From NCBI GenBank assembly GCA_965660625.1, contig CBFIAR010000003.1, forward strand, positions 121,272 through 185,271: a stretch of DNA of 64,000 bases, written 5' to 3'. A program made the position numbers and the translations under genes. Positions within the stretch are counted from its first letter, which is position 1, and each line of letters opens with the position of its first letter. Source of the DNA: Glaciecola sp965660625 (GTDB taxonomy: Bacteria > Pseudomonadota > Gammaproteobacteria > Enterobacterales > Alteromonadaceae). Shown piece by piece: positions 1 to 9,800 of this stretch. A model generated the notes under the pieces. The model was not told the origin of the DNA. It searched no databases and was given only the letters and a program-made list of their open reading frames with translations.

Positions 1-1481
1 TTATTGAACCCTTACTTGCAGCGGGTAAACAGGTACTTATTTTAGTGCCTGAAATTGGTCTTACACCACAAACTGTGGGGCGTTTTGAAAAGCGCTTCGG
101 GATTCGAGTGGGTACTTTGCACTCTAATTTGAATGACACAGAACGTTTGCAAGTTTGGCAACAGGCCAAAGATGGCAGCCTCGGTATCATAATCGGTACA
201 CGATCTTCTATTTTCACCGAAATGAAATATCCGGGGATGATTATAGTAGACGAGGAGCATGATGAGTCATTTAAACAACAAGACAATTTGAAGTATCACG
301 CGCGGGACATTGCCGTTTATCGTGCCAAACAGTTAAATATTCCATTAGTGTTGGGAAGCGCAACGCCGTCGTTGGAGAGCTTACATAACGCTTTAGAAAA
401 AAAGTATCGACATATTCTCTTACCTAATCGAGCCGGCAGTGCCGCAATGCCGGCGCAGCGCTTGATGAATATAAAAGGTCAACCTATGCAATTTGGCATT
501 GCACAAGGCATGCTCGATAAGATGCAGATACAGTTATCTGAAGGTAATCAAGTGATGGTGTTTGTTAATCGGCGAGGGTATGCGCCTGCATTACTCTGTC
601 ATCAGTGCGGTCATGTCGAGCAATGCACGTGCTGCGACAACCCAATGACGGTGCATAAAAGTGCGAATAATTTACAGTGTCACCGCTGTGCCGATATTCG
701 AGCGTTACCCAAAGCCTGTGCCGAGTGCGGCCATCCAGAATTAGATACGTTTGGTATTGGCACTGAGCAGTTACAGCAAGGTTTAGAAACACTGTTTCCC
801 GATTATTCAACGGTGCGTGTCGACAGCGATACAGTGCGTGGTAAAGGAAAGCTAAGCAAGTTATTGCAAGAAATTAATCAGAAAAAGTATCAAATTCTTG
901 TGGGTACACAAATTCTTTCAAAAGGTCACCACTTTCCAGATGTAACGCTTGTTTTGATTTTAAATGTTGATGGTGCTCTTTTTAGCGCAGACTTTAGAGC
1001 ACCCGAAAAACTTGCACAGCTCATTACTCAGCTGTCCGGTCGAGCTGGGCGCAGCGATAAGGTAGGAGAAATGTGGTTGCAAACTCATTGTCCAGAGCAT
1101 CCACTGCTACAAGATCTCATTAATAATGGGTTTTCTGATTTCGCTAGATATGCACTGCTCGAACGCAAACATGCAGCTTTACCGCCGCACGAGTATCAAA
1201 TTTGTATTCGCAGCGAGTCGCAGCACAAACATTTATCTATACACTTTCTAAACTTATGTGCTCAACTATTTACGCAATTTAAACACGTAAAAGTACTAGG
1301 ACCTTTTCCTGCGTTTATTGAGAAGAAGCAAGGACGTTATCGAAATTTGCTGATAATTCAATCAGCTTCACGTAAGTATTTACAGCAAGCAACAGAGCAG
1401 GCCAATAAAGCATTATCCGAAATGCCTGTGAGTAGGCAGGTGCGTTGGAGTATAGATGTTTCTCCAATCGATTTTAGTTAA
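1..1481 (+). CDS. priA: Primosomal protein N' (PriA helicase), 5' truncated by window edge
   Basis: PriA is the DExH helicase that reloads the replisome at stalled forks. The reading frame is open from base 3, so the N-terminal DNA-binding part and Walker A lie outside the window. Visible parts are the DEEH box (DEEHDESFKQQ), the GSATPSLESL motif, a run of Cys pairs that bind zinc (CHQCGHVEQCTCCD, then CHRC and CAEC), the GTQILSKGHHFPDVTL motif and the QLSGRAGRS motif VI. The ending (SIDVSPIDFS) matches the normal PriA C-terminus. The order priA-ftsN-hslVU is the enterobacterial one without cytR. Confidence 0.97.
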   Translation, partial: IEPLLAAGKQVLILVPEIGLTPQTVGRFEKRFGIRVGTLHSNLNDTERLQVWQQAKDGSLGIIIGTRSSIFTEMKYPGMIIVDEEHDESFKQQDNLKYHARDIAVYRAKQLNIPLVLGSATPSLESLHNALEKKYRHILLPNRAGSAAMPAQRLMNIKGQPMQFGIAQGMLDKMQIQLSEGNQVMVFVNRRGYAPALLCHQCGHVEQCTCCDNPMTVHKSANNLQCHRCADIRALPKACAECGHPELDTFGIGTEQLQQGLETLFPDYSTVRVDSDTVRGKGKLSKLLQEINQKKYQILVGTQILSKGHHFPDVTLVLILNVDGALFSADFRAPEKLAQLITQLSGRAGRSDKVGEMWLQTHCPEHPLLQDLINNGFSDFARYALLERKHAALPPHEYQICIRSESQHKHLSIHFLNLCAQLFTQFKHVKVLGPFPAFIEKKQGRYRNLLIIQSASRKYLQQATEQANKALSEMPVSRQVRWSIDVSPIDFS

Positions 1482-1568
1482 ATAAAGTGAATATTCCTGC
1501 GTTTTTTTCGGCAAAATTTTGTATAGTCTGCGCACGAAGCAGACTCAAAAAAGACAATAAAGAAAAAT

Positions 1569-2147
1569 ATGGCGCAAAAAGATTACGTGGCGCGTAGCCA
1601 AAAGAAAAAACAGCCTCCTAGTAAGCAAACACAGACTCATCAGACAGTTGCTTGGGTTAAAGTTGTGTTCGCGATTCTTGTCGTGGGTGCGTTTGTGGCG
1701 GGCCTATGGTACTTGAAAGGGGTTACAGGGGATGATGCGAGTGAGCCGTCAGAAAGTAAGCAAGTTAATGTCGATCGTGCAAATGCAACCACTCAATTCG
1801 GGAGTGATGAACAAGATCCGCTCCCTGTGCTTGGAGAAGAAGATTGGGCTTTTATTGAGGGGCTTCCATCTTATTCAGTGGAGGTTGAGGTAGATGAACT
1901 GCCAAATGCAGAACGCCGCTATTTAATGCAGTGTGGTTCGTTCAGAAAACAAACACAAGCAGAAGAGTTAAAAGCAACAATTGCATTTCAAGGCTTAGAG
2001 TCGCAAGTACTTGAAAGCGAAGGTTCAAAGGGTGTTTGGTTTCGAGTGGTCCTAGGACCCTACGAAAGCAAGCGTGACGCCGAACGAGACCGACACGCTT
2101 TGCGTTCTGCCCGCATTAATCGGTGCCAAATTTGGAACTGGGATTAA
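1569..2147 (+). CDS. ftsN: Cell division protein FtsN (SPOR domain)
   Basis: This is a bitopic inner-membrane divisome protein of 192 residues. It has a short basic cytoplasmic tail rich in Lys and Gln, one transmembrane helix at about residues 30-50 (VVFAILVVGAFVAGLWYL), a linker rich in acidic residues, and a C-terminal SPOR domain from about residue 114 (RRYLMQCGSFRKQ to CQIWNWD) that binds denuded peptidoglycan. The position between priA and hslV matches FtsN in enteric bacteria. The protein is shorter than E. coli FtsN (about 319 aa), mainly in the linker. A generic SPOR protein cannot be excluded by sequence, but the context favours FtsN. Confidence 0.88.
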   Translation: MAQKDYVARSQKKKQPPSKQTQTHQTVAWVKVVFAILVVGAFVAGLWYLKGVTGDDASEPSESKQVNVDRANATTQFGSDEQDPLPVLGEEDWAFIEGLPSYSVEVEVDELPNAERRYLMQCGSFRKQTQAEELKATIAFQGLESQVLESEGSKGVWFRVVLGPYESKRDAERDRHALRSARINRCQIWNWD

Positions 2148-2199
2148 GTGTCATATCAGTATAAAACTGACAATGTCGGTTGTGTGTCACAAATGTGGG

Positions 2200-2227
2200 C
2201 TTGAAATAGTGTCAACGCCCCCCACTT
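2200..2227 (+). promoter_or_regulatory. Sigma-32 (heat-shock) promoter of hslVU
   Basis: The -35 element CTTGAAA is at 2200-2206 and the -10 element CCCCACTT at 2220-2227, with a 13-nt spacer. This is very close to the RpoH consensus (CTTGAA and CCCCATNT). The hslV start lies about 90 nt downstream. HslVU is a known RpoH regulon member in E. coli. Confidence 0.85.
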
Positions 2228-2316
2228 ATTCCTGACAGAAGCAATTTAGAGTGCATTAATTTGCGCTACATTAGTTCGCACTACATTGAATTAGATCACC
2301 TTACGTAGGAGTTTAC

Positions 2317-2841
2317 ATGACAACGATCGTATCAGTTCGTCGAGGCAATCAGGTTGTGATTGCAGGTGATGGCCAAGTTTCGCTTGGTAATACCGTTATG
2401 AAAGGCAATGCAAAGAAGGTTAGACGTCTGTACAACAATAAAGTATTAGCGGGTTTCGCTGGTGGTACTGCCGATGCCTTTACTTTGTTCGAACGCTTTG
2501 AATCCAAACTGGAAATGCATCAGGGACACCTTACTAAAGCTGCGGTAGAGTTAGCCAAAGATTGGCGAACCGATAGGATGCTTCGAAAATTAGAAGCACT
2601 GCTTGCTGTTGCTGATCATAGTGCGTCTCTCATCATTACCGGAAACGGTGATGTTATCCAGCCAGAACAAGACCTTATTGCAATTGGTTCAGGTGGACCA
2701 TTTGCCCAAGCTGCCGCCACTGCACTCTTTGCTAATACTGATTTAAGTGCTAAAGAAATTGCTGAGAAAAGTTTGACCATCGCGGGCGATATTTGCGTAT
2801 TCACTAATCAAAATCAGACCATTGAAACACTCGATTATTAA
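2317..2841 (+). CDS. hslV: ATP-dependent protease subunit HslV
   Basis: HslV is the proteasome-like peptidase of the HslVU (ClpQY) protease. It is 174 residues and near-identical in layout to E. coli HslV. It starts MTTIVSVRRGNQ, so Thr2 becomes the N-terminal nucleophile after Met removal. The conserved GDGQVSLGNTVMKGNAKKVRRLY and the GSGGPFAQAAATAL segments are present. The start has a good ribosome-binding site (TAGGAG, about 6 nt upstream). It is followed by hslU after 77 nt and is preceded by a sigma-32 promoter. Confidence 0.98.
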   Translation: MTTIVSVRRGNQVVIAGDGQVSLGNTVMKGNAKKVRRLYNNKVLAGFAGGTADAFTLFERFESKLEMHQGHLTKAAVELAKDWRTDRMLRKLEALLAVADHSASLIITGNGDVIQPEQDLIAIGSGGPFAQAAATALFANTDLSAKEIAEKSLTIAGDICVFTNQNQTIETLDY

Positions 2842-2918
2842 CTTCATTTTTTAAATTATCTTGCCCAATTGTCCTACCAAAGCGCAATTTGGATGAGCTA
2901 GTCAAAGGTATAAAGATT

Positions 2919-4250
2919 ATGTCAGAAATGACTCCCAGAGAAATTGTACATGCATTAGATAAGCACATAATTGGGCAATCTAATGCAAAGAAAGCGGTCT
3001 CGATTGCGCTGAGAAATCGCTGGCGCAGAATGCAGCTTGAGCCAGAGCTTCGCCAAGAGGTGACGCCTAAAAATATTTTGATGATAGGTCCAACGGGTGT
3101 AGGAAAAACTGAAATTGCTCGTCGTTTAGCGAAGCTCGCGAATGCACCTTTTATTAAGGTAGAAGCCACAAAGTTTACAGAGGTTGGCTACGTTGGCAAG
3201 GAAGTTGAAACGATTATTCGTGACCTAGCCGACATAGCAGTCAAGATGACCAAAGAAGATGCCGCTAAAAAAGTGAAGCATCGTGCTGAAGAAGCAGCAG
3301 AAGAGCGGATTCTGGATATTCTCCTGCCGCCAGCGAAAAGTGCATCGGGTGAGCGTGAAGAGAATCAAGATAAAGGAACACGCCAGATTTTTCGTAAAAA
3401 ACTACGTGAAGGTCAGCTGGATGATAAAGAAATTGAGTTAGACGTGTCTCTACCTCAGGTAGGTGTCGAAATCATGGCACCGCCAGGCATGGAAGAAATG
3501 ACCAATCAACTTCAAGGAATGTTTCAAAACCTGTCGGGCGAGAAAAGCAAAAAGAAGAAAAAGTTAAAAATAAAAGATGCCTATAAACTGCTCATGGAAG
3601 AAGAGTCGAGCAAGTTGGTCAATCAACAAGACTTAAAAGAAGCGGCTATCGAATCGCTAGAGCAAAACGGCATTGTCTTCATCGATGAGATTGACAAAAT
3701 ATGTAAGCGAGAAGGGAACCAGTCTGGTGATGTTTCGAGAGAAGGTGTTCAGCGCGACCTTTTACCCTTGGTTGAAGGTTCCACAGTGTCAACAAAACAT
3801 GGCATGGTGAAAACTGATCATATTTTGTTTATAGCCTCTGGCGCGTTTCAAATGGCGAAGCCGTCAGACTTGATTCCCGAGCTGCAGGGGCGTCTACCTA
3901 TCCGCGTAGAGCTTTCAGCATTAAGAGTTGAGGATTTTGTTAGGATCCTAACTGAACCTGATGCATCGCTAACGCTGCAGTACAAAGCCCTATTGAAGAC
4001 CGAAGGGGTTGACATTACTTTTTCTGAATCAGGCATTCAACGCATTGCGGAAGTTGCTTGGCAGGTAAATGAAAAAACCGAAAATATTGGTGCGCGACGT
4101 TTGTATACTGTGTTGGAGCGTCTGATGGAAGAAATATCTTTTGAGGCGTCGGACAGAGCAGGTGACTCATTTATTATTGATATTGATTACGTCAATCATC
4201 ACTTAGAAAATTTAGCAGATAATGAAGACTTGAGTAGATTTATACTGTAG
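2919..4250 (+). CDS. hslU: ATP-dependent protease ATPase subunit HslU
   Basis: HslU is the AAA+ unfoldase that feeds substrates into HslV. With the start at 2919 (MSEMTPREIVHALDKHIIGQ) it has 443 residues, the same length as E. coli HslU. An in-frame ATG 30 nt upstream exists but would add residues absent from the family. Walker A is GPTGVGKTEIARRLA (about residues 57-71) and Walker B is GIVFIDEIDKI. The sensor-2 region (GARRLYTVLERLMEEISFEA) and the C-terminal LSRFIL tail that activates HslV are intact. An I-domain with many charged residues lies between. Confidence 0.98.
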   Translation: MSEMTPREIVHALDKHIIGQSNAKKAVSIALRNRWRRMQLEPELRQEVTPKNILMIGPTGVGKTEIARRLAKLANAPFIKVEATKFTEVGYVGKEVETIIRDLADIAVKMTKEDAAKKVKHRAEEAAEERILDILLPPAKSASGEREENQDKGTRQIFRKKLREGQLDDKEIELDVSLPQVGVEIMAPPGMEEMTNQLQGMFQNLSGEKSKKKKKLKIKDAYKLLMEEESSKLVNQQDLKEAAIESLEQNGIVFIDEIDKICKREGNQSGDVSREGVQRDLLPLVEGSTVSTKHGMVKTDHILFIASGAFQMAKPSDLIPELQGRLPIRVELSALRVEDFVRILTEPDASLTLQYKALLKTEGVDITFSESGIQRIAEVAWQVNEKTENIGARRLYTVLERLMEEISFEASDRAGDSFIIDIDYVNHHLENLADNEDLSRFIL

Positions 4251-4362
4251 TTTCCTAATATATCCACTGATCTTTGCCTTTATATTCGTTTAGGTTTTTT
4301 AGAAAACGATAAGGGGGGGCGCCGTCAAGTAATGCGTGTATAAGCGTTTTAATATTTGATTC

Positions 4363-4400
4363 AAACCCCCTTAGCTTCTGGTTATTGGGGTTTTGTTTTT
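4363..4400 (+). terminator. Likely rho-independent terminator of hslVU
   Basis: A stem AAACCCC (4363-4369) / GGGGTTT (4387-4393) with a 17-nt loop is followed by a T-rich run (TGTTTTT). It lies about 110 nt after the hslU stop. The loop is long, so strength is uncertain. Nothing gene-like was seen in 4251-4362. Confidence 0.5.
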
Positions 4401-4446
4401 CTATGCTCTCTACTTTTGCGGCAGAGATGGATTATCTGTTCTAACT

Positions 4447-4488
4447 AAAAAAGCACGAATGATTCAGCTTGCGCTGATTTATTCGTGC
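4447..4488 (-). terminator. Rho-independent terminator of the small double-glycine peptide gene
   Basis: Arms at 4453-4468 and 4473-4488 pair at 14 of 16 positions with a 4-nt loop (TTGC). Read leftward, the stem is followed by TTTTTT (4447-4452). It sits about 55 nt after the stop of the leftward small gene at 4543-4737. Confidence 0.8.
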
Positions 4489-4542
4489 GTATTAAGTTCA
4501 TCGTAAGTTACTAGATGTTTCGCTCGATTAAGCAAAGTTTGA

Positions 4543-4737
4543 TTAGTATCTGCTGCATGTCGGTGGCACATAAAGATCGTTCGGTGTGCTAAATATCTCT
4601 CTTTTTCTTGCACTTACATTGCAGTCTATAGAGGGATAACGAAGCGCCTCATGATTGATTGTAATAGACACCCCGCCGAATACATCACGTTGCTGAGTGA
4701 GACTTAACTCTTTCGTTTTTTGTAGATTATTGTTCAT
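4543..4737 (-). CDS. Small peptide with double-glycine leader, candidate bacteriocin/RiPP-like precursor
   Basis: This encodes a 64-residue peptide. The first 22 residues form a plausible double-glycine leader: ELSLTQQRDVFGG has Gly-Gly at -2/-1, Val at -4, Ser at -11 and Leu at -12 relative to the cleavage point, as in class II microcin and bacteriocin leaders cut by C39 peptidases. The predicted 42-residue core (VSITINHEALRYPSIDC... ending PPTCSRY) has two Cys and is not glycine-rich. The gene has a ribosome-binding site (GGAAATAAG just before ATG) and a strong terminator, which argues it is real. A C39-peptidase exporter lies at 11131-14627, about 6 kb away. The function is inferred from the leader only. 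Confidence 0.55.
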   Translation of the reverse strand: MNNNLQKTKELSLTQQRDVFGGVSITINHEALRYPSIDCNVSARKREIFSTPNDLYVPPTCSRY

Positions 4738-4784
4738 TCTTATTTCCAGTCAAAGTAAGTAAAGTGACCATAAAATAAGTGAGT

Positions 4785-4816
4785 AACATAGGCCAGTCTT
4801 CAAGATAGCCTATGTT
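4785..4816. promoter_or_regulatory. Inverted repeat between small peptide gene and tamA
   Basis: AACATAGGC (4785-4793) and GCCTATGTT (4808-4816) form a perfect 9-bp inverted repeat with a 14-nt loop. It lies about 50 nt upstream of the leftward peptide gene start and about 100 nt upstream of tamA. There is no T-run, so an operator is more likely than a terminator. No regulator can be assigned. Confidence 0.35.
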
Positions 4817-4911
4817 GTCACCATCCTTGGTAGCGTGTTTGTCTGTTTCCTTCAGACGTATTTAGCATAGATGACTAGTTGCATTGTTACTACTGATCTT
4901 CCGATCGGAAC

Positions 4912-6831
4912 GTGATCCTGATCAATAATAACTGGTCTATAGCCTTGTTGTTAACCCAAAATACAAGGACAATAAAACACAGCATTTTGGCATTAAATTT
5001 TAAAGTAATTTATAAGGAGCCGGTTATTTTCCTCTTTTCAAGTTGCCGACAATTCCTCGGTAGCGCACTTATCTTGCTCATTATTTTTTTTCCTGCTATT
5101 GCGCTTGCAAAATGGGAAGTTAAACCAGCAGATGAAACCAAGCCATTAGACACTCAAGTTTTTGATAATATTCAGCTTCATTTAGCTGGGCACAATTTTC
5201 CAGAAAATGACTATGAGTTAGAGCAATTTGAAAAACAGACTCGAGTCAAAGTAATAAACGCAATTCGGGCATATTCCTATTTTCAGGCTAGTGTTGAGTT
5301 TTCAAACTTTACTAAAAAATCATTCGATAATGATGCAGTTCAGATAATAGTGAATCTAGGGCCAAAGTTGAAGGTGGGCAAGGTTACGTTAGAGTTTGAT
5401 GAATCGGCGGCGCAAGAAATATATTTCCCAAATGAATTAAAAGACCTTATTCAAGGATTTAGGGAGCTTGAAGGAAAGCCATTAGAACAATCTGAATACG
5501 ATAGCTTAAAGACGAGAATGCAGACATTCGCACTCATATTTGGCTATTTTGATTTCTTACTCGATAAAAGTGAAGTTCGGGTGAGTTTGGCTGAGAACCA
5601 AGCAGACATCTATGTAAAATTCAATTTTGGTTCCCGATATCGCTTCGGTCCCCTCAAATACGTGGCTGAGAATAGAGGTTCTGAGCTTGTAGAGTCAGTA
5701 AAACCATTTTCACAGAGCACATATTTCGACCAGCAAAAAATCAGTGAGTTTACGCAACTTATTCGCCAAACTGCTTATTATAATAGTGTTATTGTGAGAG
5801 CGAATGTGAATGCCATGAGCAGCGCTGAACGCGCATTAAATATTGTACCAATTGAAGTGCTTCTGACGGCAAAGCCAAGAGATACTTATCAGTTTGGAAT
5901 GGGTGCATCCACAGATTCAGGTCCCAGAGTTACGGCAAATTGGATCCGACCTTGGGTAAATTTACGTGGCCATAGTTTGTCATCCGAACTCTACATCTCT
6001 GGTCCAAAAAAGAATGTCTCGATGGGGTATACGATCCCTATGGTGAATCCTCTCAACGATTTTTTTAAAATCCAAACGGGTTATCAAGAAATCAATGAAG
6101 CGCAAAGAGACAGCCAAACTTATACGCTCGCTGCCCAACGCCAGTTAGGTGCTAAAAATAAACACGATTGGGACAAAATACTCTTTCTGCGATATGAATA
6201 TGAAAACTTCATTCAGGGCATAGATGAGGAGCAATCAACACAGTTACTTTTACCGGGAGTTACCCTGAATCGCGTTCGAAAAAACGGTGAGCTATTTGTA
6301 AACTGGGGAGATAGGCAGCAAATTACGCTTGAAGCAGCTTCAGAGAGTGTCGTATCAGATGTAAATATTGTTCGAGTCATTGCTCGCACTAAGTGGATAA
6401 GGACATTTGGTAAACATCGTTACATATTGCGTGGTGATGCTGGTGCTATTGTTACCAATGATTTTGAGCAAGTCCCCTCTAGCCTCCGGTTTTTTGTAGG
6501 TGGCGATCAAACGGTTCGAGGGTTCGGACTAAATGCCGTTAGTGAAAGTCGAATTGATGAGAGTACGGGCAAAGTAGAACTCATCGGAGCGCAGTTCTTG
6601 GCTGTTGCTAGTACTGAATATGCATATCAGGTGAGTAACGATTGGCGCGCTGCTATTTTCCTTGATGCAGGAAGTGCGAGTAATGACTTTGGAAAATCAC
6701 CTATTTACGGAACAGGACTCGGCGCACATTGGTTGTCACCTATTGGAACCATTCGTCTGTATATTGCTCGAGGAATTAGTGATACTGAAAAAAGTTGGCG
6801 ATTACACTTTTCTATAGGACCAGGAATTTAA
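4912..6831 (+). CDS. tamA: Translocation and assembly module subunit TamA (BamA/Omp85 family)
   Basis: TamA is the outer-membrane Omp85 protein that works with TamB in lipid transport and autotransporter assembly. After a hydrophobic signal segment (LGSALILLIIFFPAIALA, about residues 49-66) come POTRA-like repeats and a C-terminal 16-strand barrel region from about residue 320, with the Omp85 loop motif VGGDQTVRGFG. The C-terminus HFSIGPGI is barrel-like. The start is uncertain. The 4912 GTG gives an oversized N-terminus before the signal peptide. An ATT codon at 5026, with AAGGAG at ideal spacing, would give a normal signal peptide. tamB follows after 1 nt. Confidence 0.9.
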   Translation: MILINNNWSIALLLTQNTRTIKHSILALNFKVIYKEPVIFLFSSCRQFLGSALILLIIFFPAIALAKWEVKPADETKPLDTQVFDNIQLHLAGHNFPENDYELEQFEKQTRVKVINAIRAYSYFQASVEFSNFTKKSFDNDAVQIIVNLGPKLKVGKVTLEFDESAAQEIYFPNELKDLIQGFRELEGKPLEQSEYDSLKTRMQTFALIFGYFDFLLDKSEVRVSLAENQADIYVKFNFGSRYRFGPLKYVAENRGSELVESVKPFSQSTYFDQQKISEFTQLIRQTAYYNSVIVRANVNAMSSAERALNIVPIEVLLTAKPRDTYQFGMGASTDSGPRVTANWIRPWVNLRGHSLSSELYISGPKKNVSMGYTIPMVNPLNDFFKIQTGYQEINEAQRDSQTYTLAAQRQLGAKNKHDWDKILFLRYEYENFIQGIDEEQSTQLLLPGVTLNRVRKNGELFVNWGDRQQITLEAASESVVSDVNIVRVIARTKWIRTFGKHRYILRGDAGAIVTNDFEQVPSSLRFFVGGDQTVRGFGLNAVSESRIDESTGKVELIGAQFLAVASTEYAYQVSNDWRAAIFLDAGSASNDFGKSPIYGTGLGAHWLSPIGTIRLYIARGISDTEKSWRLHFSIGPGI

Positions 6832-6832
6832 T

Positions 6833-9800
6833 ATGTCAAAGTCTGTTATATTAAATCGAGTTATAAAACTAGCTTCCTGGTCGTTGTTGACCATAGTTTC
6901 GCTAATGGTTCTCATTGTGAGTATTGCGCTGTCGAGCATTGGAACTCAATGGGCAATAAATTATGTCAATGAGGGAAATTTTGGCGTTGCTGTTGATTAT
7001 AAAAGCGGAAGCCTATACTCCCAATTGGATTTGAATCAAATCCGAATAAATCAACCTGGCTTAAACTTTGAGATAAATGATGTATCACTTGATATTGGAT
7101 TAAGCTGTCTCTTTGTGGGTGAAGTTTGTATCAACCAAGTGCGGTTAAGCAAAGTGACGGTTGATCTCGGAGATATGCTGGAGCAACAGGCACCTGTAGA
7201 AGCTATAGAAAATAAACTGATTAAAATGCCTATTTTGATTACCTTAAATGAGCTCAGTATGGGGGAAGTTTTAGTTTTTCAAAACAGCGTTGAGTTGCTA
7301 AAGATGAAAGGCTTTTTGCTAGCATTGTCTTTTTACGAGCAACTGGAGATATCCACATTAAGCGTTAATTCGTTAGATGTGACATTAGCCAAAGGAGCAC
7401 AGGCTAGTGCTAGCGTAGGAGATAAACCCAGAGAATGGTTGAGTGTGCTTGCGAACTATCAATATGAACCGATTGTTTTGCCCGATATTTATATTCCAAT
7501 TGAGCTAGCACTTAGAAATGCAATATTGCGTAATATTTGTATTCGTCAGCAGGCTCAAGACGATTCAATCGCGACGTCTTTCTGCGACGATAGTTTCGCG
7601 CTTAGTCTAGTGATAAAAAATCAAAAACTAGAGACAACTGTAATCATTAGCAATCTGCATCAAGACTCACAAGCAGCTATGTTTGCGCCATTAAATCTAA
7701 AAATAACAGCTGAAGTAAATTTCGCGAAAAAGTTTGCACACAATTTAACGCTAACCGCACACAAACAAGATGCACACAAACAAGACACACCTCTTTTCGA
7801 TAGCAAAAGCGCTTTCGAATTCAAAAGCCAAGGAAACATTACAAAACTGAATTTAGCGTTAACGCATTTGCCCACCCAGCAAAAAATGCTTGGTATTGCG
7901 TCAACGCTCGAGTTGTCGAAACCAATGCTTCCTCTTAATCTTGATATTAAGTTTGAAGAGTTATCGGCTGCGGTCGCTGATGATCTCCAGGCTTTAATGC
8001 CAATGCTGAGTGATGAAGTGACTTCTCAGATGAGAGGTGTGTCTTTGTTACACATGAAAGTAGGCGGGGATATGCAGGGCTATCGATTGACTAGCATGGT
8101 AAAAATGCAAGAAATTATGGGCGTTGGAAGTTTTGAATTAAATACCTTATTTAAACCCATGGGCGTAAAACAAGGCTTGCGTTCTTTCGTAGATATTCAA
8201 AAACTGAATCTACGTGGCAGCTTGGGTACGCTTGATTATACTGGCACAGCGACACTCGGGCCCAAAGACAATGAGCAGCATGAACTATCGTTTAACGGCA
8301 ATCTGAATCTTGAATCTCTCCAATTGGCAAAGGTGGATCCTTCCTTAGATTCTCTGATTTCTGGTGAGTTACCACACAGTTTTGTTATTACAGAAATAAA
8401 CCAATCAGTTGTACTTAAAGGCGCGACATTAACCGGTGCATGGCAAAACTTGCCCTTATTATTAGTTGCGGACGCAGAGCTGGAAAAAAGTGGCAATGTA
8501 AAAGTTAAGGGCGTTCGTTTAACTCAGGGTGATAATCAGCTGCAAGTGCAAGGTAATCTTTACTCTAAAATTGTACTAGACTCTATCGCGCAGTTAGGTG
8601 TTAGCTTTCCAGATAAAAATAGAACAAGCGCTTCCAGCCTCGATTTTACCATCGATTTAAACGCCTTAAGTGACATTTATCCGAGTGTGGACGGTCAAGT
8701 TTTTGCAAAAGGTAATGTGTCTGGAGCCATAGAGACACCTCAAATTGTAGTGCAAGCGAATGCGACGGAGCTGAGCACAGCCGATACTCGCCTAGAAGAG
8801 GCTATGATTGACTTGAGCATTAATATGGCGGAAAAGCTAGCGTCTAAAGCGCAAATATCCATCTCAAACTTGTTTGCTGGTGGACAGCATATTCCACAAC
8901 TTAACGTGCTGTTGAGTGGTAATGAGAGTGAACAGTCCCTTCGTCTGAGTATTCCTAAAGGTGACTACATTACAGAGCAATTTTTTAAAGGTCAGTTAAA
9001 CGCGGACAGCACACGTTGGTCTGGCAAGTGGCTAGAGGGAAAAGTTATATCTAGTTTTGCAGAACTTACATTGCAAGAGCAAGTAGACTTGAGCGTAAAT
9101 CTGCAACCGTTTAGTTTGTATCTTGCTGGACATTGTTGGGAAGGTCGCGGTGATAGATTATGTACAGAAGAGATCCATGCATCACAACAAAAAGCGAAAA
9201 CAAAGATCGCGCTAGATTATAATGTGATGAACGAGGGGCTAGCTAAATTGCTACCTAATTTTGACATTGAGGCTTCTGCTCTCAATGTGAATGTCGACCT
9301 TGAAATTGACTGGAAAAAACAACAAGGACTGAATTTCTCCGCCGACATTTTATCTGAGAATGCCATACTTGTGTCGGATGAAAATAAAGTTCGCATCGAG
9401 GATATTGTTGCGAATATTCAAGGTACGCCATCGAGTATCAGTAGCAGTTTCAGCTTCAGTAGCACCGAAGCCGGCCGTGTCATTGTCAATAGTCAATTAG
9501 ATCTAGCAAGCCAACCATACCAGCATAAGGGGAGCATCACTATTGATGAATTCGCGGTTTCTTATTTCTCCTCTTTTGTGACGGCAGTTAAAGACCTAAA
9601 TGGCGATATTAATGCGAACATAACATTTGATGGGCCTTTAGGAAAACCATCATTACAAGGGCTGCTGGTTATTACAGATGGGGCAGTTGTACTAAAAGAG
9701 TATCCTTTGAAGTTGACCGATTATAGCCAAAAAGTGGTGTTCAATGGCTCGCAGGCTGATTTTTCAGGACAATTTATGTTGGGCGAAGGGAGAGGCAGCA

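Noticed and set aside
8035..8043. Exact AGGTGTGTC inside tamB, read Gly-Val-Ser
   Set aside because: No flank similarity beyond the core, no tandem duplication, and ordinary codons. Counted but probably chance.
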